DNA of 64,000 bases from contig NZ_FOIK01000005.1 of the NCBI RefSeq assembly GCF_900111565.1, positions 124,001 to 188,000 of the forward strand, read 5' to 3'. Positions 1-7,462 of the stretch are shown here, piece by piece; position 1 is the stretch's first letter, and each line of letters starts with the position of its first letter. The position numbers and the translations under genes were made by a program. Source of the DNA: Paenibacillus sp. NFR01. Its GTDB lineage: Bacteria; Bacillota; Bacilli; Paenibacillales; Paenibacillaceae. The notes under the pieces were generated by a model. That model did not search any database. It was not told where the DNA came from and saw only the letters and a list, made by a program, of their open reading frames with translations.

Positions 1-2
1 AA

Positions 3-374
3 CGATGCCGTCCCGAGGAAGGCGGCCGGCTGCGCCCGGATGCCGTACTCGCAGCCCAGGCCGATGCGGTCATGGAGACATCGTTCAGAACGAAACTGAC
101 GCTGGAGGCGTTGTCCGGGCAACTCAAAGTCAGCCCGTACCACCTGCAGCGGACCTATAAACGCGTAACCGGGTATACGCCGGCGGCAAAGCTGGACGCG
201 CTGCGGCTGTCCGAAGCCAAGCGGCTGCTGTCGCAAAGCGGTCAGCCGGCCAAAGCGGTCGCCGAAACGGTCGGTTTTCGCGGCGCTTCGCATTTCGCAG
301 CCTGGTTTGCGGACAAAACGGGGGTAACCCCGACGGAATACCGGATGCGGATGAATCCCAAAGGAGGTCGATGA
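3..374 (+). CDS. adaA: AdaA-type methylphosphotriester sensor/AraC activator (5' partial)
   Basis: The left edge cuts this gene; the open frame is already running at base 3. The first visible residues (RCRPEEGG) match the end of the Ada zinc/methyl-acceptor domain, which normally has a CKRCRP-like motif. A linker and an AraC-type double helix-turn-helix follow (LTLEALSGQLKVSPYHLQRTYKRVTGYTP, continuing to GFRGASHFAAWFADKTGVTP). In this family, methyl transfer from a methylphosphotriester to a zinc-bound cysteine turns the protein into an activator of the adaptive alkylation response. The stop lies 3 nt before the adaB start and the adaB ribosome binding site is inside the end of this gene, so the two are one operon. 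The acceptor cysteine itself is outside the window. Confidence 0.88.
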   Translation, partial: RCRPEEGGRLRPDAVLAAQADAVMETSFRTKLTLEALSGQLKVSPYHLQRTYKRVTGYTPAAKLDALRLSEAKRLLSQSGQPAKAVAETVGFRGASHFAAWFADKTGVTPTEYRMRMNPKGGR

Positions 375-377
375 CCC

Positions 378-935
378 ATGAAGGAACCGATCAACATTTA
401 CCGCTGGCCGCTGTTTGCCGGCAACCGCGGTTGGACGCTTTGGGCGAGCGACAAGGGATTAATCCGGCTGTCGTATGAGCAGGATGAGGGCAAGCTTCCT
501 GCAGCCTGGCTGAAGACCTACGCTCCGCTGCACACGATCGCCGAGGACCGGAACGTATTCGCGGACATGGGGGCCATCGCGCTGCTGGAGCAATATTTTG
601 CCGGAGAAAAGACCGACTTCAGCGGTCTTCCCCTCGATCTGTGGGGAACGCCGTTTCAGCGGGAAGTATGGGGGGCGCTGGCCGAGGTTCCTTACGGCGT
701 AACGGCCAGCTACGGGGATTTGGCTGTGCGGATTGGCCGTCCCAAAGCAGTGCGGGCAGTCGGTACCGCCAATGGCCAGAACCCGGTCCCCGTCATCGTT
801 CCCTGCCACCGCATTATCGGCACCAACGGAACCTTGACCGGCTACCGCGGCGGACTGCAGCTCAAACAGGAGCTGCTGGCACTGGAGGGAATTACGGGAG
901 TGGGGGCGACGGGGCATGAACGATTTGCTTTTTGA
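378..935 (+). CDS. adaB: Methylated-DNA-[protein]-cysteine S-methyltransferase (AdaB/Ogt)
   Basis: 185 residues, normal for the family. The suicide active-site motif PCHRII is present with the acceptor cysteine at about residue 143, followed by the GYRGG loop and a leucine-rich C-terminal helix. The protein removes O6-methyl groups from guanine (and methyl from O4-thymine) in one irreversible transfer. The start codon sits 11 nt after an AAGGAGG ribosome binding site that lies in the end of adaA. The 3' end overlaps alkA by 20 nt, indicating translational coupling. In Bacillus subtilis adaA and adaB form an operon with alkA nearby; the same three functions are united here in one transcript. 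Confidence 0.95.
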   Translation: MKEPINIYRWPLFAGNRGWTLWASDKGLIRLSYEQDEGKLPAAWLKTYAPLHTIAEDRNVFADMGAIALLEQYFAGEKTDFSGLPLDLWGTPFQREVWGALAEVPYGVTASYGDLAVRIGRPKAVRAVGTANGQNPVPVIVPCHRIIGTNGTLTGYRGGLQLKQELLALEGITGVGATGHERFAF

Positions 936-1809
936 GATGGCGCTGCCCCCGGATTTCCGCTGGGACGTCAATCTGGACTACATGAACCGCTCGCCGCTGG
1001 AATGCCTGTATGTTCCGGATGCCTCCGGGGTCAACCGGCTGTTTGCCTTCAGCGGCGGACCGGCGCTGATCCGGGCGGCAGCGGCAGGAGACCGGCTGAA
1101 GGTGATGCTGCTGGCAGGCGTTATGCCAGCGCCGCAGGAACAGCAGGACCTGGCGGTGTTCATTGCGGAATGGTTTGATCTGGACCGCGATCTGAGGCCG
1201 TTTTATGCGCTGGCCGCGGCGGATCCGCTGCTCGCGCCGTTGGCCGAGCGGGAACGCGGCCTCCGGATCATTGCCTTGCCCGGTTTGTTCGAAGCGTTAT
1301 GCTGGGCAATCCTCGGCCAGCAGGTGAACCTGGCGTTTGCCTACAAGCTGAAGGAACGTCTGACGCAGCGGTATGGCGGTTCGCTGGAATGGCAGGGGCG
1401 AACGTATTATCATTTTCCCCGGCCGGACGTATTCGGCGATGTTTCGGAAGAGGAGCTGTGCACGCTTCAGCTGACCCGAAACAAAGCGCGGGCGGTGCTG
1501 GAGGTGGCGCGGCTGCTGGCCGCCGGCGAGCTGAGCCGGGAGGAGCTGCTGGCGCTCCCGCCGCAGGAAGCCGAAGCCCGGCTGCTGCGTATCCGCGGCG
1601 TCGGTCCGTGGACCTCGCAGTATGTGCGGATGCGCTGCCTGCGGGACACGACCGCTTTTCCCGCTGGCGATGTCGGCTTGCAGAACGCGGTCAAATTCCT
1701 CGCCGGGATGGACCGCAAACCGACGCCGGCTGAACTCATAGAAATGGCCGCGCGCTGGAAGGGCTGGGAAGCCTACGCCGTCTTCTATTTGTGGCGGGCG
1801 CTGTATTGA
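916..1809 (+). CDS. alkA: DNA-3-methyladenine glycosylase II (AlkA family)
   Basis: 297 residues with the HhH-GPD fold of base-excision glycosylases: the helix-hairpin-helix reads LLRIRGVGPWTSQYVRMR, and the Gly/Pro-rich loop with the catalytic aspartate follows (FPAGDVGLQ, Asp near residue 252). The N-terminal region (DYMNRSPLECLY onward) matches the AlkA N-terminal domain. It excises alkylated bases such as 3-methyladenine, starting base-excision repair. It overlaps adaB and ends 21 nt before a strong terminator, so it is the last gene of the ada operon. Induction by the methylated form of AdaA is expected but cannot be shown here because the promoter lies outside the window. Confidence 0.93.
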   Translation: MNDLLFEMALPPDFRWDVNLDYMNRSPLECLYVPDASGVNRLFAFSGGPALIRAAAAGDRLKVMLLAGVMPAPQEQQDLAVFIAEWFDLDRDLRPFYALAAADPLLAPLAERERGLRIIALPGLFEALCWAILGQQVNLAFAYKLKERLTQRYGGSLEWQGRTYYHFPRPDVFGDVSEEELCTLQLTRNKARAVLEVARLLAAGELSREELLALPPQEAEARLLRIRGVGPWTSQYVRMRCLRDTTAFPAGDVGLQNAVKFLAGMDRKPTPAELIEMAARWKGWEAYAVFYLWRALY

Positions 1810-1830
1810 AGCGGCTTAATTCAAATAAAA

Positions 1831-1866
1831 GCCATAGCTCCTGGTCCCAGGAGCTATGGCTTTTTT
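1831..1866. terminator. Bidirectional intrinsic terminator between alkA and the VOC gene
   Basis: A perfect 14-bp stem (GCCATAGCTCCTGG and its complement, two unpaired bases between) is followed by six T on the plus strand. On the minus strand it is followed by TTTT then ATTT. It lies between convergent genes and can end both transcripts. Confidence 0.93.
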
Positions 1867-1896
1867 GCCGGGCGCCGGTTGACGCGCAGCTTTAGA

Positions 1897-2325
1897 TTAC
1901 CGCGAACGGCGGGTAAAGACCTGGAAGGTGACGCCGAACTTGTCCGTGACAATCCCGTAAGCGGGGCTGAAGTGAATCGGGCCGAGCGGCATGAGGACTT
2001 GACCGCGTTCACCGAGTGCGCCGAACAGCCGCTGCGCTTCATCGGCCGTGTCTACCGTAAGCAAAATTTGAATGCCTGTGCCCAGCGGAAGCGGGCGGTC
2101 CGGGAGATGGTCGGCAACATAGAATTCGCTCGCGCCCGCCTGAAGCACCGAATGCGCAATCCGCGCTTTGTGCGTTTCCGGCATCGGGGCTTCGCCCGGC
2201 TGCTGGGGCCCTTCGCCAAAGGTCTGAATGAAATGCAGCTTCGCCGGCAGCGTCTCCAGATAAAAATCGATTGCCTCGCGCGCCTGGCCGTCCAGCCAGA
2301 TAAACGGATTGACTTGTATGCTCAT
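1897..2325 (-). CDS. VOC-family (PhnB/YjdN-like) protein
   Basis: 142 residues. The sequence has the vicinal-oxygen-chelate pattern of the PhnB/YjdN subgroup: NPFIWLDGQAREAIDFYLE near the start, an internal HSVLQAGASEFYVADH segment, and the closing PAYGIVTDKFGVTFQVF strand. Members are small dimeric proteins of mostly unknown substrate; some were once mis-annotated as ubiquinone methyltransferases. It is divergent from a WYL regulator gene with a palindrome between them, a pairing that suggests the regulator controls it. The function is not determined by sequence. Confidence 0.85.
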   Translation of the reverse strand: MSIQVNPFIWLDGQAREAIDFYLETLPAKLHFIQTFGEGPQQPGEAPMPETHKARIAHSVLQAGASEFYVADHLPDRPLPLGTGIQILLTVDTADEAQRLFGALGERGQVLMPLGPIHFSPAYGIVTDKFGVTFQVFTRRSR

Positions 2326-2394
2326 TGTTTGTCAGCCTCCATGTGGGTTGTATTGGTTTTCGCCCTGTATAACGGGAACAGCTTTATTGTATGC

Positions 2395-2419
2395 TATAAT
2401 AGTGACAACTTTTGTCACT
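2395..2419 (+). promoter_or_regulatory. Extended -10 promoter and operator-like palindrome for the WYL regulator
   Basis: TATAAT at 2395-2400 is preceded by TG one base upstream (an extended -10, no convincing -35). Immediately downstream, 2401-2419 is a palindrome with perfect 8-nt arms (AGTGACAA, 3-nt spacer, TTGTCACT) covering the expected transcription start. The position is that of an autoregulatory operator; binding by the neighbouring regulator is inference. Confidence 0.6.
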
Positions 2420-2492
2420 GATTATGGAATGGATCGAAAATTATGTAATTATTCGAAATAACGTTGCCAACCAATAATAAGGGAGAAACGCC

Positions 2493-3476
2493 ATGTCCAA
2501 ATCGAAACGGCTGCTGGAGCTGATGATGATCGTCAACCGCAAACGGAAGTTTACCGCTATGGAGCTGGCCGAACAGTTCCAGGTATCGAAGCGGACCATT
2601 CTCCGCGATCTGCAGGAGCTGAGCGAGCTTGGGGTTCCCCTGTATTCGGAGGTCGGCCCGCACGGCGGGTATCAGGTGCTGCGGGAGCGGATATTGCCGC
2701 CGATCGCGTTTACGGAGGATGAGGCGGTAGCGATCTTTTTCGCCAGTCATGCGCTGCGGCATTACGCCTATCTGCCATTTAAGGAAGATTCGGCGTCTGC
2801 ATTAAACAAGTTTTACAACAGCATGTCCGGCGAGGTGCGCGACCGGATCGACGAGGTGAAGAACCGCATCGATTTTGTTGTACCCAAGCGGCAGGCGGAG
2901 TTTCCCCATTTGGCGGCCTTGCTGGAAGCGGCTACCGAACAGCGGGTGCTGCGGATTGACTATGCATCCAGAGGGCGGCAGCGGGAGCGGGACATCCAGC
3001 CTATCGGCATTTATGCCAGCAGCGGATTATGGTATTGCCCGGCGTATTGTTTTCAGCGCGAAGAGCTCCGCCTGTTCCGCTGCGACCGGATTGTTGGCGT
3101 ACACCCTGGCGGGAGCGGCAGAGCGCCGATCGATTTGCGTGAGGTTCACCTAGGCAATACGGCGGATTGGGGGAATCAAGAACCGCTAGCGGCGACAGGC
3201 AAGAACCGGACGTTTACCCTGCGCGCCGGGCTCAGCCGGAACGGGGTGCAGCGCTGCGAATCGGAGTTGTGGGCGGACCGCCTGCTGAAGGTGAATGAGG
3301 ATGGCACGGGGAGGCTTGAGGGCGAGATTGTCCCGGGCGACATTTCTTATTTTTCCGGCTATTTGCTCGGGCTTGGGCATGAGGTTGCGATTGATGAGCC
3401 GCCTGAACTGCTGGAGGCATTGAAGCGGCTGGTTGCCGAGATGGCGGTGAAATACGGCGCCGGGGACGAACTTTGA
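2493..3476 (+). CDS. YafY-type HTH/WYL-domain transcriptional regulator
   Basis: 327 residues. Residues about 5-60 form an HTH_11 winged helix (SKRLLELMMIVNRKRKFTAMELAEQFQVSKRTILRDLQEL). The middle and C-terminal part is a WYL ligand-sensing domain (LRIDYASRGRQRERDIQPIGIYASSGLWYCPAYC, with the W-Y pair) and a WCX-like extension. Such proteins are repressors or activators responding to small ligands or nucleic acids. The start follows AAGGGAGAAACGCC. It is divergently arranged with the VOC gene, and a palindrome covers its promoter, so control of both genes is a reasonable guess. Confidence 0.88.
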   Translation: MSKSKRLLELMMIVNRKRKFTAMELAEQFQVSKRTILRDLQELSELGVPLYSEVGPHGGYQVLRERILPPIAFTEDEAVAIFFASHALRHYAYLPFKEDSASALNKFYNSMSGEVRDRIDEVKNRIDFVVPKRQAEFPHLAALLEAATEQRVLRIDYASRGRQRERDIQPIGIYASSGLWYCPAYCFQREELRLFRCDRIVGVHPGGSGRAPIDLREVHLGNTADWGNQEPLAATGKNRTFTLRAGLSRNGVQRCESELWADRLLKVNEDGTGRLEGEIVPGDISYFSGYLLGLGHEVAIDEPPELLEALKRLVAEMAVKYGAGDEL

Positions 3477-3565
3477 CCCGAGATGCGTATCATACCCGGA
3501 AAGCGCACATATACTAAGCAAGCCTGGAGTCCCCATGAAAAGGGATCACTGTGCTGAAGCATAAA

Positions 3566-3582
3566 GGTCAAACAAGGTCAAA
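3566..3582 (+). promoter_or_regulatory. CtsR operator 1 (distal)
   Basis: GGTCAAACAAGGTCAAA is an exact match to the direct-repeat heptad operator of the class III heat-shock repressor CtsR (RGTCAAA-NAN-RGTCAAA). It lies about 170 nt upstream of the hsp20 start. No clear promoter is attached to this copy. Confidence 0.85.
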
Positions 3583-3660
3583 ATTAAGGAAACTGTAAAA
3601 ATAAGGCCGTAAATTCAGCCGAAACGCCGGGAGATACCGGTTTTTCGGCTTATATCCGTT

Positions 3661-3721
3661 TTGTGATCTCCTCCGGAGTGGACTATAATAAAGCCATAGG
3701 TCAAATAAAGTCAAAGTCAAA
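3661..3721 (+). promoter_or_regulatory. hsp20-clpB promoter with CtsR operator 2 (three heptads)
   Basis: SigA promoter: TTGTGA (3661-3666), 17-nt spacer, TATAAT (3684-3689). A CtsR operator covers the expected start point: GGTCAAA (3699-3705), TAA, AGTCAAA (3709-3715), followed by an overlapping third heptad AGTCAAA (3715-3721). This predicts CtsR repression relieved on heat or protein stress. Confidence 0.9.
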
Positions 3722-3752
3722 TCTATAACAACTCTTGAAGGGAGAATGGATT

Positions 3753-4217
3753 ATGTTCGATCTGGTTCCTTTTGGCAAACGCAAAGACGATGCTTTTGGC
3801 ATGCTGGCAAAATCGCTGCAGGATGTATTCAACGACGACTTTTTTGCGCCACTGAAGAGCACGACGTTATCCTTCCGCACGGATATCCGCGAGAGCGAAA
3901 ACGCGTATACGATCGAAGCGGAGCTTCCCGGCTTCAAGAAAGAGGATATCGACATTGATTACAATAGCCCGTACTTGACCATTAAAGCGGTACGCAAGGA
4001 AGAAAGCAGCGAAGAACATCAGGAGCATCAAGTGGTGCGCAGAGAACGCCGCTACGGTGAATATGTCCGCCGTTTCTATGTACAGGATATTGCGGAGGAT
4101 GGCATCCGCGCTTCGCTGAAGGACGGACTGCTGACGCTGGAAGTGCCGAAAAAGCTCAAGACGCCGGGCAGACGGATTCAGATTGAAGACGGCGGAGACG
4201 CCGGCCGGCTGCAATAA
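3753..4217 (+). CDS. Hsp20/alpha-crystallin small heat-shock protein
   Basis: 154 residues. The alpha-crystallin domain spans about residues 40-140 (FRTDIRESENAYTIEAELPGFKKEDIDIDY, then YGEYVRRFYV and the GLLTLEVPKK end). It is an ATP-independent holdase that keeps unfolding proteins soluble for refolding by ClpB/DnaK. The ATG at 3753 is preferred over an in-frame TTG at 3735 because AAGGGAG (3738-3744) is 8 nt upstream of it. Two CtsR operators lie upstream and clpB lies downstream, so holdase and disaggregase appear to be produced together. Confidence 0.93.
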   Translation: MFDLVPFGKRKDDAFGMLAKSLQDVFNDDFFAPLKSTTLSFRTDIRESENAYTIEAELPGFKKEDIDIDYNSPYLTIKAVRKEESSEEHQEHQVVRRERRYGEYVRRFYVQDIAEDGIRASLKDGLLTLEVPKKLKTPGRRIQIEDGGDAGRLQ

Positions 4218-4291
4218 CGGGATCTGGCCCGGCCGCAGCGTCTGGGGAAAAGCGGAATCCGGGAGGCCTTTGGTCCCCCCGCTACATTCCG

Positions 4292-4316
4292 CGGCAGCAC
4301 CGCTGCCGGGCTTTTA
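4292..4316 (+). terminator. Weak hairpin between hsp20 and clpB
   Basis: CGGCAGC and GCTGCCG form a 7-bp stem with a 3-nt loop, followed by GGCTTTTATA. It looks like a leaky terminator or mRNA-processing hairpin that would lower clpB relative to hsp20; no separate strong clpB promoter was seen. Confidence 0.4.
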
Positions 4317-4408
4317 TATAGCATGTTCACGCCGAAGGCGCATTGTAACGGGTTCTCTCGCTATGATGCGTCTTTTGGCGGGTAATAAGGAATGGAGGGT
4401 GATGCCCG

Positions 4409-7048
4409 ATGGATTTTAACAAACTTACGCAAAAACTGCAGGAAGCTGTGGCAGAGGCGCAATCGCTGGCAGCGGCAAGCGGCCACCAGGAGATCGACAG
4501 CCTGCACCTGCTGAAGGCGCTGCTTCAGCAGCAGGAGGGTCTTTTGCCCCGGCTGCTACAGAAGTTGAATATACAGGCCGGGGAGATGCTGCAGGCGGCG
4601 GATGCGCTCCTTCAGCGCAAGGCCAGCGTCGGCGGCCCCGGCGCCGGAACGACGCGCCGCTATGCTTCGGCCGCGCTGATGGAGGTGCTGGAGCAGGCGG
4701 AGCGCATTGCCTCGCAGATGCAGGATGAATTTATTGCAGTGGAGCATGCCGTGCTGGCGATGGTCTCCGATACCGGCAGCGGAAACCGCGGGCTGCGGAT
4801 GCTGTTCACCGGCCGCGGTGTGACGCGGGAGAAGCTGCTGGCGGTGCTGGCGGAAATCCGCGGCCATCAGCGCGTCACGAGCCGCGATCCGGAAGCCACC
4901 TATGAGGTGCTGGAGAAATACGGCCGCGATCTCGTCGCGGAGGTGCGCGCGGGCAAGGTCGATCCGGTGATCGGCCGAGACGGCGAAATCCGCCGGATCA
5001 TCCGCATCCTGTCGCGCAAAACGAAGAACAATCCCGTGCTGATCGGCGAGCCGGGCGTCGGCAAGACAGCGATCGTAGAGGGGCTGGCCCACCGGATCGT
5101 CCGCAGGGATGTGCCGGAGGGACTCAAGGACAAAACGATTTTCTCGCTCGACATGAGTGCGCTGGTCGCCGGGGCTAAATACCGCGGGGAGTTTGAAGAA
5201 CGGCTGCAGGCGGTACTGAAGGAAATCCGCGAGAGCGACGGGCGGATTATCCTGTTCATCGACGAGCTGCATACCATTGTCGGCGCGGGCAAAACGGAAG
5301 GCGCCATGGACGCCGGCAACATGCTGAAGCCGATGCTGGCCCGGGGCGAGCTGCATTGCATCGGGGCGACGACACTGGACGAATACCGCAAGTACATCGA
5401 GAAGGACCCGGCGCTGGAACGCCGTTTCCAGCAGGTGACGGTGAGCGAGCCGGATGTCGAGGATACGATTTCGATCCTGCGCGGGCTGAAGGAACGCTTC
5501 GAGGTGCATCACGGGGTGAAAATCCACGACAGTGCCCTGGTCGCCGCGGGCGTGCTGTCGAACCGCTATATCACCGACCGCTTCCTGCCGGATAAGGCCA
5601 TTGACCTCGTCGATGAGGCCTGCGCAATGATCCGCACCGAAATCGACTCCATGCCGGGCGAAATGGATGAAGTCACGCGGCGCCTGATGCAGATGGAGAT
5701 TGAAGAAGCGGCGTTGAAAAAGGAAACCGACGACGCCAGCCGGCGCCGCCTGGAGACGCTCCAGCGCGAGCTGGCCGACCTCAAGGAGAAGCAGCTCGGT
5801 ATGACGGCCCGCTGGGAGAAGGAAAAGTCGGCCATCCAAGGCATCCGCGATCTCAAAAAACGGCTGGAACAGGCCCGCAAGGACCTGGTCGACGCGCAGG
5901 AGATCTATGACCTGAACAAATCCGCCGAGCTCAGCTATGGCGTAATTCCCGACCTGGAGCGGCAGCTTAAGGCCGCAGAAGAGGCGGCGCAGCAGGATCA
6001 GGACACCCGGCTGCTCCGCGAGGCGGTGACCGAAGAGGAGATCGCCGACATCGTCTCGCGCTGGACCGGAGTTCCGGTCAGCCGGCTTGTCGAGGGCGAA
6101 CGCGAGAAGCTGCTGCGACTCGAAGAGACGCTGCATGAACGCGTCGTCGGCCAGGACGAGGCGGTCTCTCTGGTGGCCGACGCCGTGCTGCGGGCGCGGG
6201 CCGGCATCAAGGACCCGAACCGGCCGACGGGTTCGTTCCTGTTCCTCGGCCCGACCGGGGTCGGCAAGACGGAACTGGCCAAGGCGCTTTCGGCCTCGCT
6301 GTTTGACCGGGAAGACGGCATGATCCGCATCGACATGTCCGAATACATGGAGAAGCACAGCGTCTCCCGGCTGGTCGGCGCGCCTCCGGGTTATGTCGGT
6401 TACGAAGAAGGCGGCCAGCTGACCGAGGCGGTCCGCCGCCAGCCGTACAGCGTCGTGCTGCTGGATGAAGTGGAGAAAGCCCATCCGGATGTCTTCAACA
6501 TTCTGCTGCAGCTGCTCGACGACGGACGGCTAACCGATTCGCAGGGCCGTGTCGTCGACTTCAAGAATACGATCGTCATCATGACCTCCAATATCGGCTC
6601 GCCGCATCTCATCCAGGGAACGGATGACAACGGCGATTTGACCGAAGCGGTCAAGCAGCGGGTAATGAAGGAGCTGAGCGGACATTTCCGTCCCGAGTTC
6701 CTCAACCGGGTGGACGACATCGTCATGTTCAAGCCGCTGACGAAAGATGAAATCGCCCAAATCGTCGGCAAGCTTGCGGACGGCCTGCGCCGGCGGCTGG
6801 CCGAGCGCGGCGTCGGCTTGACGCTGACCGACAACGCCGTGCGGTTTATCGCGTCGGCGGGCTTTGACCCGGTCTACGGGGCGAGACCGCTCAAGCGGTA
6901 CATCCAGCGCGCCGTGGAGACGCCGGTCGCCCGCGCGCTGATCGCGGGGCAGGCGCCGGAAGGTTCGGCGCTGGTCGTCGACGAAGAGGACGGCTCGCTC
7001 CGCGTGACGATCGAGGCGCCGGAAGCGGCGGGAACCGCAAGCCGGTAA
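4409..7048 (+). CDS. clpB: ATP-dependent disaggregase ClpB
   Basis: 879 residues, typical length. The order is a Clp N-terminal repeat domain (1-145), NBD1 with Walker A GEPGVGKT near 210 and the IFSLDMSALVAGAKYRGEFEERL segment, a coiled-coil middle domain of about 100 residues (410-520), and NBD2 with Walker A GPTGVGKT near 613, the pore loop EYMEKHSVSRLVGAPPGYVGYEEGG and a D2 C-terminal domain. The middle domain and the lack of an IGF loop separate it from ClpA/ClpC/ClpE. It is a hexamer that extracts polypeptides from aggregates together with DnaK. GGAGGG precedes the ATG. It shares CtsR control with hsp20 if read-through occurs. Confidence 0.97.
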   Translation: MDFNKLTQKLQEAVAEAQSLAAASGHQEIDSLHLLKALLQQQEGLLPRLLQKLNIQAGEMLQAADALLQRKASVGGPGAGTTRRYASAALMEVLEQAERIASQMQDEFIAVEHAVLAMVSDTGSGNRGLRMLFTGRGVTREKLLAVLAEIRGHQRVTSRDPEATYEVLEKYGRDLVAEVRAGKVDPVIGRDGEIRRIIRILSRKTKNNPVLIGEPGVGKTAIVEGLAHRIVRRDVPEGLKDKTIFSLDMSALVAGAKYRGEFEERLQAVLKEIRESDGRIILFIDELHTIVGAGKTEGAMDAGNMLKPMLARGELHCIGATTLDEYRKYIEKDPALERRFQQVTVSEPDVEDTISILRGLKERFEVHHGVKIHDSALVAAGVLSNRYITDRFLPDKAIDLVDEACAMIRTEIDSMPGEMDEVTRRLMQMEIEEAALKKETDDASRRRLETLQRELADLKEKQLGMTARWEKEKSAIQGIRDLKKRLEQARKDLVDAQEIYDLNKSAELSYGVIPDLERQLKAAEEAAQQDQDTRLLREAVTEEEIADIVSRWTGVPVSRLVEGEREKLLRLEETLHERVVGQDEAVSLVADAVLRARAGIKDPNRPTGSFLFLGPTGVGKTELAKALSASLFDREDGMIRIDMSEYMEKHSVSRLVGAPPGYVGYEEGGQLTEAVRRQPYSVVLLDEVEKAHPDVFNILLQLLDDGRLTDSQGRVVDFKNTIVIMTSNIGSPHLIQGTDDNGDLTEAVKQRVMKELSGHFRPEFLNRVDDIVMFKPLTKDEIAQIVGKLADGLRRRLAERGVGLTLTDNAVRFIASAGFDPVYGARPLKRYIQRAVETPVARALIAGQAPEGSALVVDEEDGSLRVTIEAPEAAGTASR

Positions 7049-7093
7049 GCCGCTCGGCGCCCTGATATCGGCACCTTAAGAAGGCAATTCGCC

Positions 7094-7141
7094 AAAGCCT
7101 CATGATCTGTCCGCGGGCAGACCATGGGGCTTTTGTATTTT
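7094..7141 (+). terminator. Intrinsic terminator after clpB
   Basis: Imperfect 15-bp stem (AAGCCTCATGATCTG paired with CAGACCATGGGGCTT) followed by TTTTGTATTTTT, 45 nt after the clpB stop. Confidence 0.88.
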
Positions 7142-7163
7142 TCTCAAGGCCACTTCTGATTAC

Positions 7164-7268
7164 CTTCGTTGCATTTTCCGCAGCAAAAACGAAAAATGCA
7201 TGGTACAACATGCAACGAAGTCCAAAAAATAATAGCCTATACCTGAATCCGTTGCACGTCATGCAACG
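7164..7268. repeat. CGTTGCA/TGCAACG palindromic repeats in the clpB-AI-2E gap
   Basis: The 414-nt gap between clpB and the next gene holds no credible gene. After the terminator it contains CTTCGTTGCAT (7164-7174) and its exact inverse ATGCAACGAAG (7210-7220), then CGTTGCA-N5-TGCAACG (7250-7268), and a degenerate copy near 7288. The same 7-mer core thus occurs four times within about 130 nt, in both orientations. It may be an intergenic repeat family or a protein-binding site cluster. Confidence 0.55.
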
Positions 7269-7462
7269 TAGATACTTTCATGATCAAATGTGCGACGTAT
7301 TGGCTTTCTGGAGGTGGAATGGGGCAGAAGAGGATCAAGTGCTTGTATGCGGCTTCGAGCGTGAAGTTTTTTGTCGGTTTTTGCGGTTTCTGATTTGCTG
7401 ACCGGGCAACCGTTGCGGTAGACTATAAGGTAGATTGAAATGCAGGCGAATGGAGAGGAACA

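Noticed and set aside
4183..4419. 78-codon frame bridging hsp20 and clpB
   Set aside because: Starts inside hsp20, crosses the hairpin, and lacks a ribosome binding site and any recognised features.
4556..6484. 642-codon open frame antisense to clpB
   Set aside because: It lies wholly opposite a well-supported gene; the composition (His/Gln/Arg-rich) is that of a shadow frame in GC-rich DNA.
7102..7401. Open frame of 99 codons in the clpB to AI-2E-family gap
   Set aside because: It begins inside the clpB terminator, runs across the palindromic repeats, has no ribosome binding site and shows no domain-like composition.
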